Source of the DNA: Lachnospiraceae bacterium
GTDB taxonomy: Bacteria; Bacillota; Clostridia; Lachnospirales; Lachnospiraceae
NCBI GenBank assembly: GCA_902363835.1
Contig: CABJBM010000024.1
Coordinates: 1 to 64,000 of the forward strand
Direction: 5' to 3'
DNA: 64,000 nucleotides
Shown here: positions 6,873-16,399 of the stretch, piece after piece
Layout of the letters: each line of letters begins with the position of its first letter
How positions within the stretch are numbered: the stretch's first letter is position 1
Position numbers and translations under genes: made by a program
Notes under the pieces: model-generated
What the model saw: the letters and a program-made list of their open reading frames with translations, nothing else
Told to the model about the DNA's origin: nothing
The model's database searches: none

Positions 6873-8807
6873 ATGAAGAAAAGAAGATTAATGGCTGCGA
6901 TGCTATGCGCAGTTCTTGCTGCTTCTACAGCACTAAGCGGCTGTGGTGGGAAAAAGAGTACAGGAGATGGTTCCCAGGCGGCAGGGAATGAGAGTGGAGC
7001 AGCGGAGAGCGGAAAAGCAGCTGTATATACCATGCTATATGGCTCCGAGGCTACAACGCTGAATTACCTTGTTTCCTCTTCGGACAATGATCATAAAATA
7101 GGGGCAAACTGTGTGGATACCCTGATCGAATATGATAACAAAGGGCAGATTAAGCCGGGGCTGGCAACAGAATGGACCTATGACGATGCTGCGCTCACAT
7201 GGACATTAAAGCTGCGGGATGCAAAGTGGGTGGACAATACCGGTGCTGAGGTAGCAGATGTGACGGCTCAGGATTTTGTTGATGCAATGAAATATGAGCT
7301 GACCCCTGAGTATGAAAGCGCAAATGTGCAGAATCTTTTTGGTATCATTGCCAATGCGGAGAAATATTACAATGGATTGGTATATAACGGCGGAGCAGAT
7401 GCGGACGGAACTGTTTGGGAGCCTATTGATTTTTCAGAGGTAGGGGTAAAGGCAGTTGATGAGCATACGCTTACTTATACCCTGGAAAAAGAGGTTCCGT
7501 ATTTTCTTTCTTCCCTGGCCTATGTAGTGTATATGCCGGCTTATGGCCCGCAGCTTGAGGAACTGGGAAAGGATTTCGGCACAGGCGTGGATAAGATGTA
7601 CTATAACGGTGCGTTTTTTCTGGCAGAATTTTCACCCCAGGAAAAGCATGTCTTTAAAAAGAATACGGCAAATTATGATGCGGATATGGTTTACATAGAT
7701 GAGATCCAGAAGATCTACAATGCGGAATTTAACACCATTGGACCGGAAATGATAAAGCGCGGGGAAATTGATTACGCGGAAATTTCTTCTGACATTCTGG
7801 ACAACTGGATGGGCAGCGAGGATACCAAGAATTTGCTCAGCCGTGAAAGGCCGAAAACCAGCTATTCTTATTTTTATAGCTTTAACTTTAACCCCCAGTT
7901 CGATGCTCAGTATGAACCGGAAAACTGGAAGAAAGCGGTGAATAACGAAAACTTCCGCAAAGCATTGTTTGCAGGCTTAAATAAGACAAAGGAGGTTGCA
8001 GTTCTGGAGCCGGCAACTCCTGACGATTTTGTTATCAATTCCATTACACCGGCTAACTTTACGTTTAACGCAGACGGGGTGGATTATACCACCATCGGTG
8101 ATATGGCCTCTCTTGGCCAGACCTTTGATGAGGCAAAGGCAAAGGAATACCGTGATCTGGCAAAGCAGGAGCTTGGGGCTGAGGGGGTTACCTTCCCGGT
8201 AAAGGTGCTCATGCCTTATAACCCTTCCGAAGTCAACTGGGATAAGGAATGCCAGGTAGTGGAGCAGCAGATGGAAAGCCTTCTAGGTACAGATTTTATT
8301 GATGTCATTGTGGAAGCCGGCCCTGCAGATGGGTTCTTGACAGAAGTGCGCCGGAGCGGCAAGTTTGCGCTGATGAAATGTAACTGGGGCGCTGATTATG
8401 CGGATCCGGAAACCTGGACCGATCCCTTCTACCAGGCAAAGGGCGAAGAAGGATATGATCTTGGATATAAGTACGGAAATATTGCAAAAGCAATTGAAGA
8501 GGGAACACCTTCTGCAGATGCGGCAGTGGAATACTTTACTCTGGTAGAGGCAGCCAAGGATATAAAGGTGGATGTCAACGCCCGTTACGAGGCGTTTGCC
8601 AAGGCCGAAGCCAGCCTGATCAACCATGCATTTGTTCTGCCTTTCAGCATTTCTGTCAGCAAATATGTAGCGAACAAGCTGGATGTATTTGAAGGCCAGT
8701 ATGCGCCTTTTGGAGTATCAAACCTCAGGTATAAGGGACAGCATATTCAGGATCATTACGTTTCCATGGATGAGTTTAAGGCAAACAGGGAAGCCAATGA
8801 AAAATAG
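6873..8807 (+). CDS. Oligopeptide-binding lipoprotein (OppA/DppE family)
   Basis: The 644-aa protein starts with a lipoprotein signal peptide (hydrophobic core MLCAVLAASTALSG, lipobox Cys at about residue 24 in LSGCGG), followed by a low-complexity Gly/Ser/Ala linker. The rest is an SBP_bac_5 fold, with YGSEATTLNYLVSS, LRDAKWVDNTG, the KALFAGLNKTK helix and a late CNWGADYADPETW segment. It captures peptides outside the membrane and delivers them to the permeases at 9035 and 9973. The locus suggests murein tripeptides as cargo. A strong site (ggaggag) precedes the ATG. Two stem-loops follow the gene and could make this the most abundant product of the operon. Confidence 0.92.
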   Translation: MKKRRLMAAMLCAVLAASTALSGCGGKKSTGDGSQAAGNESGAAESGKAAVYTMLYGSEATTLNYLVSSSDNDHKIGANCVDTLIEYDNKGQIKPGLATEWTYDDAALTWTLKLRDAKWVDNTGAEVADVTAQDFVDAMKYELTPEYESANVQNLFGIIANAEKYYNGLVYNGGADADGTVWEPIDFSEVGVKAVDEHTLTYTLEKEVPYFLSSLAYVVYMPAYGPQLEELGKDFGTGVDKMYYNGAFFLAEFSPQEKHVFKKNTANYDADMVYIDEIQKIYNAEFNTIGPEMIKRGEIDYAEISSDILDNWMGSEDTKNLLSRERPKTSYSYFYSFNFNPQFDAQYEPENWKKAVNNENFRKALFAGLNKTKEVAVLEPATPDDFVINSITPANFTFNADGVDYTTIGDMASLGQTFDEAKAKEYRDLAKQELGAEGVTFPVKVLMPYNPSEVNWDKECQVVEQQMESLLGTDFIDVIVEAGPADGFLTEVRRSGKFALMKCNWGADYADPETWTDPFYQAKGEEGYDLGYKYGNIAKAIEEGTPSADAAVEYFTLVEAAKDIKVDVNARYEAFAKAEASLINHAFVLPFSISVSKYVANKLDVFEGQYAPFGVSNLRYKGQHIQDHYVSMDEFKANREANEK

Positions 8808-8846
8808 CAAGCCAAAAGGGATTTGACCCCTGCAGCGTTTGCCGGA

Positions 8847-8870
8847 TGCCGGAATATTTATATTCCGGCA
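8847..8870 (+). promoter_or_regulatory. Intercistronic stem-loop after the binding-protein gene
   Basis: A perfect 10-bp stem, tgccggaata with tattccggca, surrounds a 4-base loop. No T run follows, so it is more likely an mRNA-stabilising hairpin or partial terminator than a full terminator. Confidence 0.65.
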
Positions 8871-8965
8871 CCTGGTTCATTGATTGCAGAAATAAACGGC
8901 AGGTATATACGCCGGACCATTGGCTGGAAAGCTTGTGGCCCGGCGGAAAAATACCGTCTGAAAAG

Positions 8966-8985
8966 GATGTGTCGGGGGACACATC
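8966..8985 (+). promoter_or_regulatory. Second intercistronic stem-loop before oppB
   Basis: A perfect 8-bp stem, gatgtgtc with gacacatc, has a GGGG loop and lies about 50 bp before the oppB start. Together with 8847-8870 it separates the binding-protein message from the permease message. Confidence 0.6.
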
Positions 8986-9034
8986 TTCTTCCGAGAGTAT
9001 TTTTAAAAGAAAACACAAAGGAGCCGAGAAACTG

Positions 9035-9976
9035 ATGTTAAAGTATTTAGGTAAAAGAATCGCACGTTCATTTCTTACGCTGATCATCATTCTGACCGCG
9101 GTGTTCTGTTTGCTTCGCCTGATGCCCATTGAGGGATATTTCCAGAATTTTGATAAGATGACGCCTCAGCAGATCCAGGTGGGCTTAAAGGAAATGGGTC
9201 TTACAGATCCTCTTCCCATCCAGGTGATCAACTTTTTTAAAGACCTTCTTCACGGAGATTTGGGTATGTCCAGGATCTACCGTTCTAATGTTCCCGTATC
9301 TGATATTCTGGCGGACAAGGTCCCTGTCTCTGTGAAACTGGGTATCTGGTCCATGGCAATATCTCTTCTTGTAGGGCTTCCCATGGGAGCTTTGATGGCG
9401 CGGTATAAATACAGGTGGTTTGACAAGATCGGAACCCTGTTCATTGTCTGTATCCAGGCAGTTCCTGCTGCTGTTTATTTTCTGTACATCCAGCTTTACG
9501 GAACCAAACTGATGGGAGTGGGATTGTTATTTCAGATCAATGATCCAAAGTACTGGGTTCTTCCGGTTCTGTCCATGTCCCTTGGAAACATAGCCTTTTA
9601 CGGCATGTGGCTGAGACGTTACATGGTGGATGAAAGCAATAAGGATTATGTGAAGCTGGCAAAGGCAAAGGGGATGTCAGAGGGAGGAGTCATGTTTAAG
9701 CATATCTTCCGAAATGCATTTGTTCCTTTGGCTCAGTATATCCCTACCGCGTTTTTAAACACGGTGATCGGTTCCATTTATATTGAATCCCTGTACAGCA
9801 TCCCGGGAATGGGAGGGCTTCTTGTTACGGTGATCAAAAAGCATGATAATACCATGGTTCAGGGCATTGTTCTGCTCTATGCCTGTGTAGGTGTTCTGGG
9901 GCTTTTAATGGGTGATTTACTCATGGTAATGCTGGATCCCAGAATCAGCCTGGGAAAGAAAGAAGGTGACAGATGA
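9035..9976 (+). CDS. oppB: Oligopeptide ABC transporter permease (OppB type)
   Basis: The 313-aa protein begins MLKYLGKRIARSFLTLIIIL, the usual start of OppB/DppB permeases, with the first membrane helix at about 9-30. Five further helices follow, and the EAA-type coupling loop reads YVKLAKAKGMSEGGVMFKHIFRNAF, with the expected A-x2-KG and RNA positions. It forms the channel with OppC. The ATG at 9035 was chosen over an earlier one at 8846 because of the aaaggag site 10 bp upstream and because the longer version would translate through both hairpins. Its stop overlaps the oppC start by 4 bp (ATGA), giving translational coupling. Confidence 0.92.
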   Translation: MLKYLGKRIARSFLTLIIILTAVFCLLRLMPIEGYFQNFDKMTPQQIQVGLKEMGLTDPLPIQVINFFKDLLHGDLGMSRIYRSNVPVSDILADKVPVSVKLGIWSMAISLLVGLPMGALMARYKYRWFDKIGTLFIVCIQAVPAAVYFLYIQLYGTKLMGVGLLFQINDPKYWVLPVLSMSLGNIAFYGMWLRRYMVDESNKDYVKLAKAKGMSEGGVMFKHIFRNAFVPLAQYIPTAFLNTVIGSIYIESLYSIPGMGGLLVTVIKKHDNTMVQGIVLLYACVGVLGLLMGDLLMVMLDPRISLGKKEGDR

Positions 9977-10959
9977 TGAAGCAGTTTTCTTACCGCCATA
10001 CAAAGGAAGCGGAATTCATGGAAAATATGGAGGAAGCAGAGCTGTTTTCCTTTGCAGGCTTTAACGAAGGAGAAGCAGAGAAAACGGGATACAGCAATTA
10101 TTCCTACTGGTACAGTACCTTCCGCGCCTTTTTAAAGAACCGGGGAGCCTTTGTTCTTCTGGTGCTTTTGATCCTTCTTCTGGCATTTACCTTTATCCAG
10201 CCCTATTTGCCTGGGCAGTATGATCCCAATATGATCATCAACGATGCAAAAGGAATGCAGTTTCGCAATATCCCTCCTGGAAAAGACTTTATTCTGGGAA
10301 CCAATTCCATTGGACAGGATTTGTGGGCAAGAATCTGGGCGGGAACCAGGACTTCTTTGATCATCGGCTTATCCGTGGCTCTGGCAGAGGCTGTCATCGG
10401 TATAACCGTTGGCGTGATCTGGGGATATGTGAGAAAGGCGGATTTCATTCTCACGGAAATTTACAATATTATTGACAACATTCCAAATACCATTATTCTG
10501 ATTCTGATCTCCTACATTTTAAAGCCCAGTGTAAAGACCCTGGTGTTTGCCATGTGCCTGACCGGCTGGATTCAGATGGCCAGGTTCATCAGAAATCAGA
10601 TTCTTATTATCCGGGACAGGGATTATAATGTTGCCAGCCGCTGTCTGGGGACGCCTGTGAGCCGGATCATTTTAAGAAACCTGCTTCCTTATCTGGTGTC
10701 CGTGATCATGCTGCGCATGGCATTAACCATTCCGGCTGCTATTGGAAACGAAGTATTTATTACATACATTGGTCTGGGACTTCCGGTGAATATTCCAAGT
10801 CTCGGCAATCTGATCAACGAAGGACGTGCTTTGATCACCACCCCTGCTTCGCGCTACCAGCTGGTTTACCCAACAATCATTCTTTCCTTTGTCACCATAT
10901 CGTTTTATATCATCGGCAATGCTTTTTCGGATGCCGCTGATCCCAAGAATCACATGTAA
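9973..10959 (+). CDS. oppC: Oligopeptide ABC transporter permease (OppC type)
   Basis: The 328-aa permease has a cytoplasmic N-terminal stretch of about 55 residues, a first helix at NRGAFVLLVLLILLLAFTFI, then the extracytoplasmic segment with PPGKDFILGTNSIGQDLWARIWAGTRTSL, a hallmark of OppC/DppC. The coupling loop is YNVASRCLGTPVSRIILRNLLP. It pairs with OppB in the membrane. Two consecutive ATG codons (9973, 9976) are possible; the first overlaps the oppB stop. Confidence 0.92.
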   Translation: MMKQFSYRHTKEAEFMENMEEAELFSFAGFNEGEAEKTGYSNYSYWYSTFRAFLKNRGAFVLLVLLILLLAFTFIQPYLPGQYDPNMIINDAKGMQFRNIPPGKDFILGTNSIGQDLWARIWAGTRTSLIIGLSVALAEAVIGITVGVIWGYVRKADFILTEIYNIIDNIPNTIILILISYILKPSVKTLVFAMCLTGWIQMARFIRNQILIIRDRDYNVASRCLGTPVSRIILRNLLPYLVSVIMLRMALTIPAAIGNEVFITYIGLGLPVNIPSLGNLINEGRALITTPASRYQLVYPTIILSFVTISFYIIGNAFSDAADPKNHM

Positions 10960-10970
10960 GGAGGAACAGC

Positions 10971-12023
10971 ATGAACCAGGAGAAGATTTTAGAGGTAAAC
11001 GATTTGGACATCAAATTTGAGTTAAGGGGAAAAACCCTCCATGCCATACGTGGAATTTCCCTGGATTTATATAAGGGAGAGATTCTGGCTATTGTGGGAG
11101 AATCAGGAAGCGGAAAGTCTGTTTTTACCAAATCCTTTATGGGACTTTTGGAGAGAAACGGGTATGTGGACGGAGGAAAGGCTGTTTATTACGGAGCTGA
11201 TGACGGGGAGGAAATTGAATTAACAGCCGTAAAGAGGGAAAAGGACTGGCTAAGGATACGGGGACATGAGATTGCAATGATCATGCAGGATCCCATGACC
11301 AGCTTAAATCCCTTAAAGACCATTGGAGTTCAGATCATGGAGGCAGTCCTCCTTCACCAGCAGGTAGGCCGCTCCGAGGCAAAGAAACGGGCCCTTAAAT
11401 ATCTGGCGGATGTGGGAATTCAGGAACCGGAAAAAAGATTTAACCAGTATCCTCATGAATTTTCCGGCGGCATGCGCCAGCGGGTAGTGATCGCCATAGC
11501 CATTGCCTGCAATCCTCAGGTCCTCATTTGTGATGAGCCGACCACTGCTCTTGATGTGACCATACAGGCTCAGATTCTGGATCTTTTAAAGGAGCTGCGC
11601 CATAAATACAGGCTTTCTGTGATCCTGATCACCCATGACCTGGGGGTAGTGGCCAACATTGCGGACCGGGTGGCGGTTATGTATGCAGGGGATATTGTGG
11701 AGATCGGCACCTGCGAAGATATTTTCTATGATGCAAGGCACCCTTATACCTGGGCTTTGCTTTCCTCCCTGCCTCAGATCGGGGTAAAGGGAACGGATCT
11801 GTTTTCCATTCCGGGAACGCCTCCAAACCTTTATGCGGAGGTAAAGGGAGATGCCTTTGCTCCACGGAATCCTCAGGCCCTTAAAATTGATTTTGTGAAG
11901 AGGCCCCCTTATTTTCAAGTATCGCCTACCCATAAGGCGAAGACCTGGCTGTTAGATCCAAGGGCGCCTAAGGCAGATCCGCCGCCTGTGGTCATCAAAA
12001 TCAGAAACGGAGGTCTGTTTTAA
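10971..12023 (+). CDS. oppD: Oligopeptide ABC transporter ATPase (OppD type)
   Basis: The 350-aa protein has Walker A GESGSGKS (about 44-51), the Q-loop [12 protein letters not shown], the signature [10 protein letters not shown], Walker [14 protein letters not shown] and the switch His in ITHDLG. The C-terminal oligo_HPY-type extension with GTPPN and [12 protein letters not shown] is typical of peptide-transporter ATPases, although the usual cysteine cluster for an Fe-S site is absent. It powers peptide import together with OppF. A ribosome site (aaggagga) lies before the ATG, and the stop overlaps the oppF start by one base. Confidence 0.93.
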   Translation: MNQEKILEVNDLDIKFELRGKTLHAIRGISLDLYKGEILAIVGESGSGKSVFTKSFMGLLERNGYVDGGKAVYYGADDGEEIELTAVKREKDWLRIRGHEIAMIMQDPMTSLNPLKTIGVQIMEAVLLHQQVGRSEAKKRALKYLADVGIQEPEKRFNQYPHEFSGGMRQRVVIAIAIACNPQVLICDEPTTALDVTIQAQILDLLKELRHKYRLSVILITHDLGVVANIADRVAVMYAGDIVEIGTCEDIFYDARHPYTWALLSSLPQIGVKGTDLFSIPGTPPNLYAEVKGDAFAPRNPQALKIDFVKRPPYFQVSPTHKAKTWLLDPRAPKADPPPVVIKIRNGGLF

Positions 12024-12955
12024 TGGAACGTGAAGTATTGCTTGATGTAAGGGATTTGGATGTGACCTTTGGAGAGCGCAGGAAGAAATATGAAGCGGTG
12101 AAAAAGGTGAATTTTAAAATATACAAAGGTGAAACCTTTGGACTGGTGGGAGAATCAGGATCAGGAAAAACCACCATTGGCCGGGCGATCATGAGGATCG
12201 TGCCAAGTTCGGGAGGAGATATCTTTTACAAAGGGGAAAAGATCAATGGGAAGATACGGTTAGAGCTGGACCGGAAGGTCATTAAGGAAATACAGATGAT
12301 CTTTCAGGATCCTCAGGCTTCCTTAAATGAAAGGGCCAAGGTGGATTACATCATCAGCGAAGGGCTGATGAATATGGAAAAGGAACTAGGGGAAAAGGAA
12401 CGGAAAAAACGGGTGGACCAGGCACTTCTTGATGTGGGCCTTCTTCCGGAATTTGCAAGCCGTTTTCCCCATGAGTTTTCCGGAGGCCAGAGACAGAGGA
12501 TCGGAATTGCCAGATCTCTTATCATGAATCCGGATTTTATCATTGCCGACGAACCCATTTCCGCCCTGGATGTATCTGTCCGGGCCCAGGTTTTAAACCT
12601 TCTTGGGGACATGAAGAAAAAAAGGCAGATTACCTACCTTTTTATTGCTCATGATTTATCTGTCATGAGGTTTATCACGGACAGGATCGCCGTGATACGG
12701 AAGGGGGAGATTGTGGAAATGGCGGAAACAGAGGAGCTGATCACCCACCCTCTTCATCCCTACACAAGGGCGCTGCTTTCCGCTATCCCCATGCCGGATC
12801 CAAAGCATGAGAAGGAGAAAAAGCTTTTGGTTTATGATCCTTCTGTTCATGATTACTCATGGGAAACGCCATCCTGGAAGGAGATAAGGCCGGAGCATTT
12901 TGTGCTGGCAAACCGGAAGGAAGCGGAAGAGTATAAAAATTTGTACGGGAAGTAA
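12023..12955 (+). CDS. oppF: Oligopeptide ABC transporter ATPase (OppF type)
   Basis: The 310-aa partner of OppD has Walker [11 protein letters not shown]-loop [14 protein letters not shown], signature [16 protein letters not shown], Walker [15 protein letters not shown] and the switch His in IAHDLS. It ends with the [16 protein letters not shown] segment seen in OppF. It is the last gene of this transcript: a strong terminator follows at once. Confidence 0.93.
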   Translation: MEREVLLDVRDLDVTFGERRKKYEAVKKVNFKIYKGETFGLVGESGSGKTTIGRAIMRIVPSSGGDIFYKGEKINGKIRLELDRKVIKEIQMIFQDPQASLNERAKVDYIISEGLMNMEKELGEKERKKRVDQALLDVGLLPEFASRFPHEFSGGQRQRIGIARSLIMNPDFIIADEPISALDVSVRAQVLNLLGDMKKKRQITYLFIAHDLSVMRFITDRIAVIRKGEIVEMAETEELITHPLHPYTRALLSAIPMPDPKHEKEKKLLVYDPSVHDYSWETPSWKEIRPEHFVLANRKEAEEYKNLYGK

Positions 12956-12960
12956 AAAGG

Positions 12961-13010
12961 GAAAAATCCGGAAGTAACGCTCATGCTGAGGTTTCTTCCG
13001 GATTTTTCTA
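12961..13010 (+). terminator. Intrinsic terminator of the opp operon
   Basis: The stem aaaaatccggaag pairs with cttccggattttt and ends in a T-rich tract. It separates the transporter genes from the NlpC/P60 and hydrolase genes, which have their own promoter. Confidence 0.9.
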
Positions 13011-13108
13011 TAAAAAGGCATAATCAGTTTATATATAGAGAGAAGAAAAGATAAAGCGGCGGCATTATTCCGGCGGATTTCAGTAATATGGAAGAGGAGG
13101 GAGGATTA

Positions 13109-13137
13109 TTGACATTCCCCATATCTGACCATATAAT
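13109..13137 (+). promoter_or_regulatory. Consensus sigma-A promoter for the NlpC/P60-hydrolase pair
   Basis: TTGACA and TATAAT are separated by exactly 17 bp. It lies about 110 bp before the endopeptidase start, so the message has a leader of about 110 nt. Confidence 0.85.
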
Positions 13138-13253
13138 AATGAAAAATACGGTACATATCATTTCAAGGGAAAAGCCAGGGGCCTTGGGCTGTAATGCAGC
13201 AGTCTGTGAAGTGTCGGAAGGAATATAACAGGGAAGGACAGGAGGAAATGAGG

Positions 13254-14150
13254 ATGGAATCTTACGGAATTGTAAAAATACCGGTTGCCACTATTTGGGA
13301 AGAACCGGAGGAAATAAGGGAGAACAGCCTTGGAGAAAGGGTGTCGGCTATTTCAGATGAAGGACTGTATGGAATGGGAGTTTCTATTACCGGGGAAGAA
13401 GTGGAGGGATTTTATCCGGTGCGGACTTTTTACGGTTATTCCGGTTTTATCAGGAAGGAGGATATTGAAACGGTGAGCCTTGATGAGCTGAAAAGCTGGG
13501 AAGACGGAGGACTTATGGTCACCGATGGAGTTTACGTGGATATCCTTTCCCTTCCCAAGGTTCAGGGAGTACACCTTTTAAGCCTTTTCCGGGGCTCTCT
13601 TATCAAGGTGCTTTCCTTTGATTCGGAACAAGAGGGCTGGGCCAGGGTGGAGCTTTTGGATGGACGTGTGGGCTATATGAGGAACCAGTTTTTAAGAGTA
13701 AAGGAATTTACCCAGTCCGGATTGTGGACGGGAGGGCTTCCACAGAAAATGATTGTGGATGAAGCGGCCTTCCGGAATGCGGTTGTGGAAACTGCAAGGC
13801 AATATATGGGGACACAGTACCGCTGGGGAGGAAGGTCCACCGCAGGAATCGACTGTTCCGGGCTGACCTCACAAAGCTATCTTTTAAATGGAATTTTAAC
13901 CTACCGGGATGCCAGGATAGAACCAGGATTTCCGGTCCATGAGATTTCAAGGGACGAGATGCTTCCCGGAGATCTTATGTATTTTCCGGGGCATATTGCC
14001 ATGTACATGGGAAATGGATCCTACATCCATTCTACGGGAAAAATCGGCAGCGGCGGTGTGGTGATCAACAGCTTAAATCCGGAGGCAGAGGACTACCGGG
14101 CGGATTTAGCGGAGAGCTGGTACGCGTCAGGGAGCATTTTTGCGCATTAG
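13254..14150 (+). CDS. NlpC/P60 murein-peptide endopeptidase (YkfC type)
   Basis: The 298-aa protein has two bacterial SH3-like domains (about 5-70 and 85-150) and a C-terminal NlpC/P60 cysteine peptidase with Cys201 (GIDCSGLTSQSY), His247 (FPGHIAMYMG) and His259 (YIHSTG). There is no signal peptide, which matches cytoplasmic YkfC of Bacillus subtilis, the gamma-D-glutamyl-diamino-acid endopeptidase that requires a free N-terminal L-Ala. It would cleave imported L-Ala-D-Glu-meso-DAP, yielding the dipeptide substrate of the epimerase at 5727. The ATG at 13254 sits 8 bp from AGGAGG and was preferred to ATG at 13248 (2 bp) and at 13194. Confidence 0.9.
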   Translation: MESYGIVKIPVATIWEEPEEIRENSLGERVSAISDEGLYGMGVSITGEEVEGFYPVRTFYGYSGFIRKEDIETVSLDELKSWEDGGLMVTDGVYVDILSLPKVQGVHLLSLFRGSLIKVLSFDSEQEGWARVELLDGRVGYMRNQFLRVKEFTQSGLWTGGLPQKMIVDEAAFRNAVVETARQYMGTQYRWGGRSTAGIDCSGLTSQSYLLNGILTYRDARIEPGFPVHEISRDEMLPGDLMYFPGHIAMYMGNGSYIHSTGKIGSGGVVINSLNPEAEDYRADLAESWYASGSIFAH

Positions 14151-14182
14151 GAAACCAAAGGGAAGAGAAAGGATCGGAAAAC

Positions 14183-15028
14183 ATGGATTCCAGACTTACA
14201 TTAGAGAAAAGAATCGAAGCGGAGATCATGAGCTATGACGGGAAAATGGGAATCTATCTGGATGATTTCCACGGAAATGTGATCTCTATCGGGGCAGATG
14301 AAACATTTGAAACGGCAAGTGCCATAAAGACTTATATTCTGGCATGTCTGTTTGATGAAGTGGAAAAGGGAAATAAAAGCCTTGAGGATATGATCCAGTA
14401 CAGAGAAGAGCATGTGGTCAATGGAAGCGGGGTGCTTGAGGCACTGGAACCGGGGGCAATGCTGCGGGTAAAGGATGCGGCTGCTTTAATGATCATTGTA
14501 AGCGATAATATTGCAACCAATATGATCATTGATTATCTGGGGCTGGACACGATCAACCGGTGTATCAAGGCCCTTGGCTGCAAGGATACGGTGCTTTATA
14601 ATCCCCTCCATTTTGAAAAGTATGACAGGCTGGGAACCAGCACTCCCAGAGATTATGCCAGCATTTTTACCCGCCTGGCAAAGGGGGAGCTTATCAGCCG
14701 TCCGGCAGATGGAAAAATGCTGGAAATCTTTAAAAAACAGCATTATAACAGTATGATCACCAAAGACTTTCCTGCCGTTTACATGGACAGCGATAACACG
14801 GATGATATCCTGATTACCGTTGCTTCCAAAAGCGGAAGCATGGATGCCTGCAGAAATGACGGCGGCCTTGTGTTTACTCCTTACGGGCCTTATGTCATTG
14901 TCATGTTCCATAAGGAATTTTCTGATGCCATGTATTATCCGGCCCATCCGGCGACTGTGTTTGGGGCAAGGATCAGCCGGATGATCCTGGATCAGTTTCT
15001 GGCGTTGGAGGGAAGGTTTTTAAGATAA
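14183..15028 (+). CDS. Second class-A beta-lactamase-fold serine hydrolase (no signal peptide)
   Basis: The 281-aa protein carries SAIK (Ser46, Lys49), SDN (107-109) and KSG (216-218), the three catalytic motifs of the beta-lactamase/DD-peptidase fold. It has no secretion signal and is therefore expected in the cytoplasm. It shares the motif order and the SDNxAT(N) surroundings with the product at 4904 but is clearly a separate paralogue, with KSG in place of KTG. It follows the NlpC/P60 gene by 32 bp and must be co-transcribed. The context points to murein peptide trimming; real beta-lactam hydrolysis in the cytoplasm would make little sense. Confidence 0.8.
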   Translation: MDSRLTLEKRIEAEIMSYDGKMGIYLDDFHGNVISIGADETFETASAIKTYILACLFDEVEKGNKSLEDMIQYREEHVVNGSGVLEALEPGAMLRVKDAAALMIIVSDNIATNMIIDYLGLDTINRCIKALGCKDTVLYNPLHFEKYDRLGTSTPRDYASIFTRLAKGELISRPADGKMLEIFKKQHYNSMITKDFPAVYMDSDNTDDILITVASKSGSMDACRNDGGLVFTPYGPYVIVMFHKEFSDAMYYPAHPATVFGARISRMILDQFLALEGRFLR

Positions 15029-15166
15029 AGAATGAAGTGTATAATTTAACTAAAAAAGGCGGGTAGAAGTTCAAGAATCACGACATTATTACTGGTTTTC
15101 CGGTATTTCCTCCGGGATTTTTCTGATATGATAGAGTAACAGAAAAAGAACGGAGGGATATTTATT

Positions 15167-16357
15167 ATGAAGAAAAGAACAGCATTTTTGCTGGCGCTTA
15201 CAGCTGCGCTCAGTCTGACCGCATGCGGCTCCAAACAGGAAGCGGCGGCCACAAAAGCAGAGACTGCAAAGGAAACCCAGACCACGGCTGCGGAGGCAAC
15301 AACAGCTGCAGGAGAAGAGAAGAAGGAGTCCGGAGGGGACGAGGATTTATCTGCTTTAATTGAGGCTGCAAAGGCTGAAGGGGAATTGACTGTGTATGGC
15401 TCCTGCGAAGAGGAGCATCTGGCTGCAGTTTGCCAGTATTTTGAAAAGACATATGGCATTAAGACAAAGTTCCAGAGACTTTCTACCTCAGAGGTTTATA
15501 CCAAGGTTTCCGAGGAAGCCGGGAAGCCTTCTGCAGATGTGTGGTTCGGCGGAACCACTGACCCTTATAATGAGGCTGTTGCCGCAGGGCTTTTAATGCC
15601 TTATGATGCGAAGAATGCCAAGAACCTGATAGGAGACCAGTATAAGGATCCAACCAATTGCTGGTATGGTATTTATAAGGGAATCCTGGGATTTATGGTG
15701 AATACGGAAGAGTTAAACAGACTTGGGCTGGAAGCTCCAAAGACCTGGGATGACTTGACAAAAGAGGAGTATAAAGGGCTTATCATGCTGTCCAACCCCA
15801 ACACTGCAGGTACGGCAAAGCTGGTAATCAATACCATGATCCAGATGAAGGGCCATGATGAAGCAATGGAATATTTTAAAAAGCTGGACAAGAACATCGC
15901 CCAGTATACGAAATCAGGCTCCGGCCCGTCCAAGATGGTTGGACCTGGAGAATGTGTCATTGGAATCGGTTTCCTTCATGACGGAATCTACCAGATCCTT
16001 CAGGGTTATGACAACATCCAGCTGATAGTTCCTGAAGACGGAACTTCCTTTGAGGTAGGAGCTACTGCCATCTTTAATGGCGCAACCCATCCCAATGCAG
16101 CAAAGCTGTGGATCGAGTATGCCCTGTCACCGGAGTGCGTGAATCTTGCAAAGGAAAACGGCGCTTATCAGTTCCTGGTTTTACAGAACGCTACACAGCC
16201 TAAGGAGGCTGAACAGTTTGGCCTGGATATGAACAATACCATTGATTATGACTTCCAGGATGCAAAGGAAAACAGTGCAAAATATGTGGAAGATTTCTTT
16301 GAGGCCCTGGGAAGCTCTGCGGACAAGGCAGATGCCAATCGTTTCCTGACACAGTAA
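15167..16357 (+). CDS. ABC transporter binding lipoprotein, AfuA/FbpA-type family
   Basis: The 396-aa protein has a lipoprotein signal (lipobox Cys at about residue 20 in LTACGSK) and a Thr/Ala/Glu-rich linker up to about residue 60. The binding domain opens with AKAEGELTVYGSCEEEHL, typical of the ferric/sugar-phosphate cluster. True ferric-binding FbpA proteins have an adjacent tyrosine pair where this one reads GECVIGIGFLHDGIYQI (about 262-278), so iron chelation by that pair is not possible. The hexose-phosphate binder AfuA belongs to the same family. The gene leads the operon to 22865 and is followed by a terminator-like hairpin. Confidence 0.85.
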   Translation: MKKRTAFLLALTAALSLTACGSKQEAAATKAETAKETQTTAAEATTAAGEEKKESGGDEDLSALIEAAKAEGELTVYGSCEEEHLAAVCQYFEKTYGIKTKFQRLSTSEVYTKVSEEAGKPSADVWFGGTTDPYNEAVAAGLLMPYDAKNAKNLIGDQYKDPTNCWYGIYKGILGFMVNTEELNRLGLEAPKTWDDLTKEEYKGLIMLSNPNTAGTAKLVINTMIQMKGHDEAMEYFKKLDKNIAQYTKSGSGPSKMVGPGECVIGIGFLHDGIYQILQGYDNIQLIVPEDGTSFEVGATAIFNGATHPNAAKLWIEYALSPECVNLAKENGAYQFLVLQNATQPKEAEQFGLDMNNTIDYDFQDAKENSAKYVEDFFEALGSSADKADANRFLTQ

Positions 16358-16399
16358 GGAGACAGGGGCAGGAGATAAACGTCCGGCTTATGGAATAAC

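Noticed and set aside
8846..9034. N-terminal extension of oppB from 8846
   Set aside because: It would run through two perfect stem-loops and gives a non-homologous, signal-like-free extension; the ATG at 9035 gives the normal OppB start.
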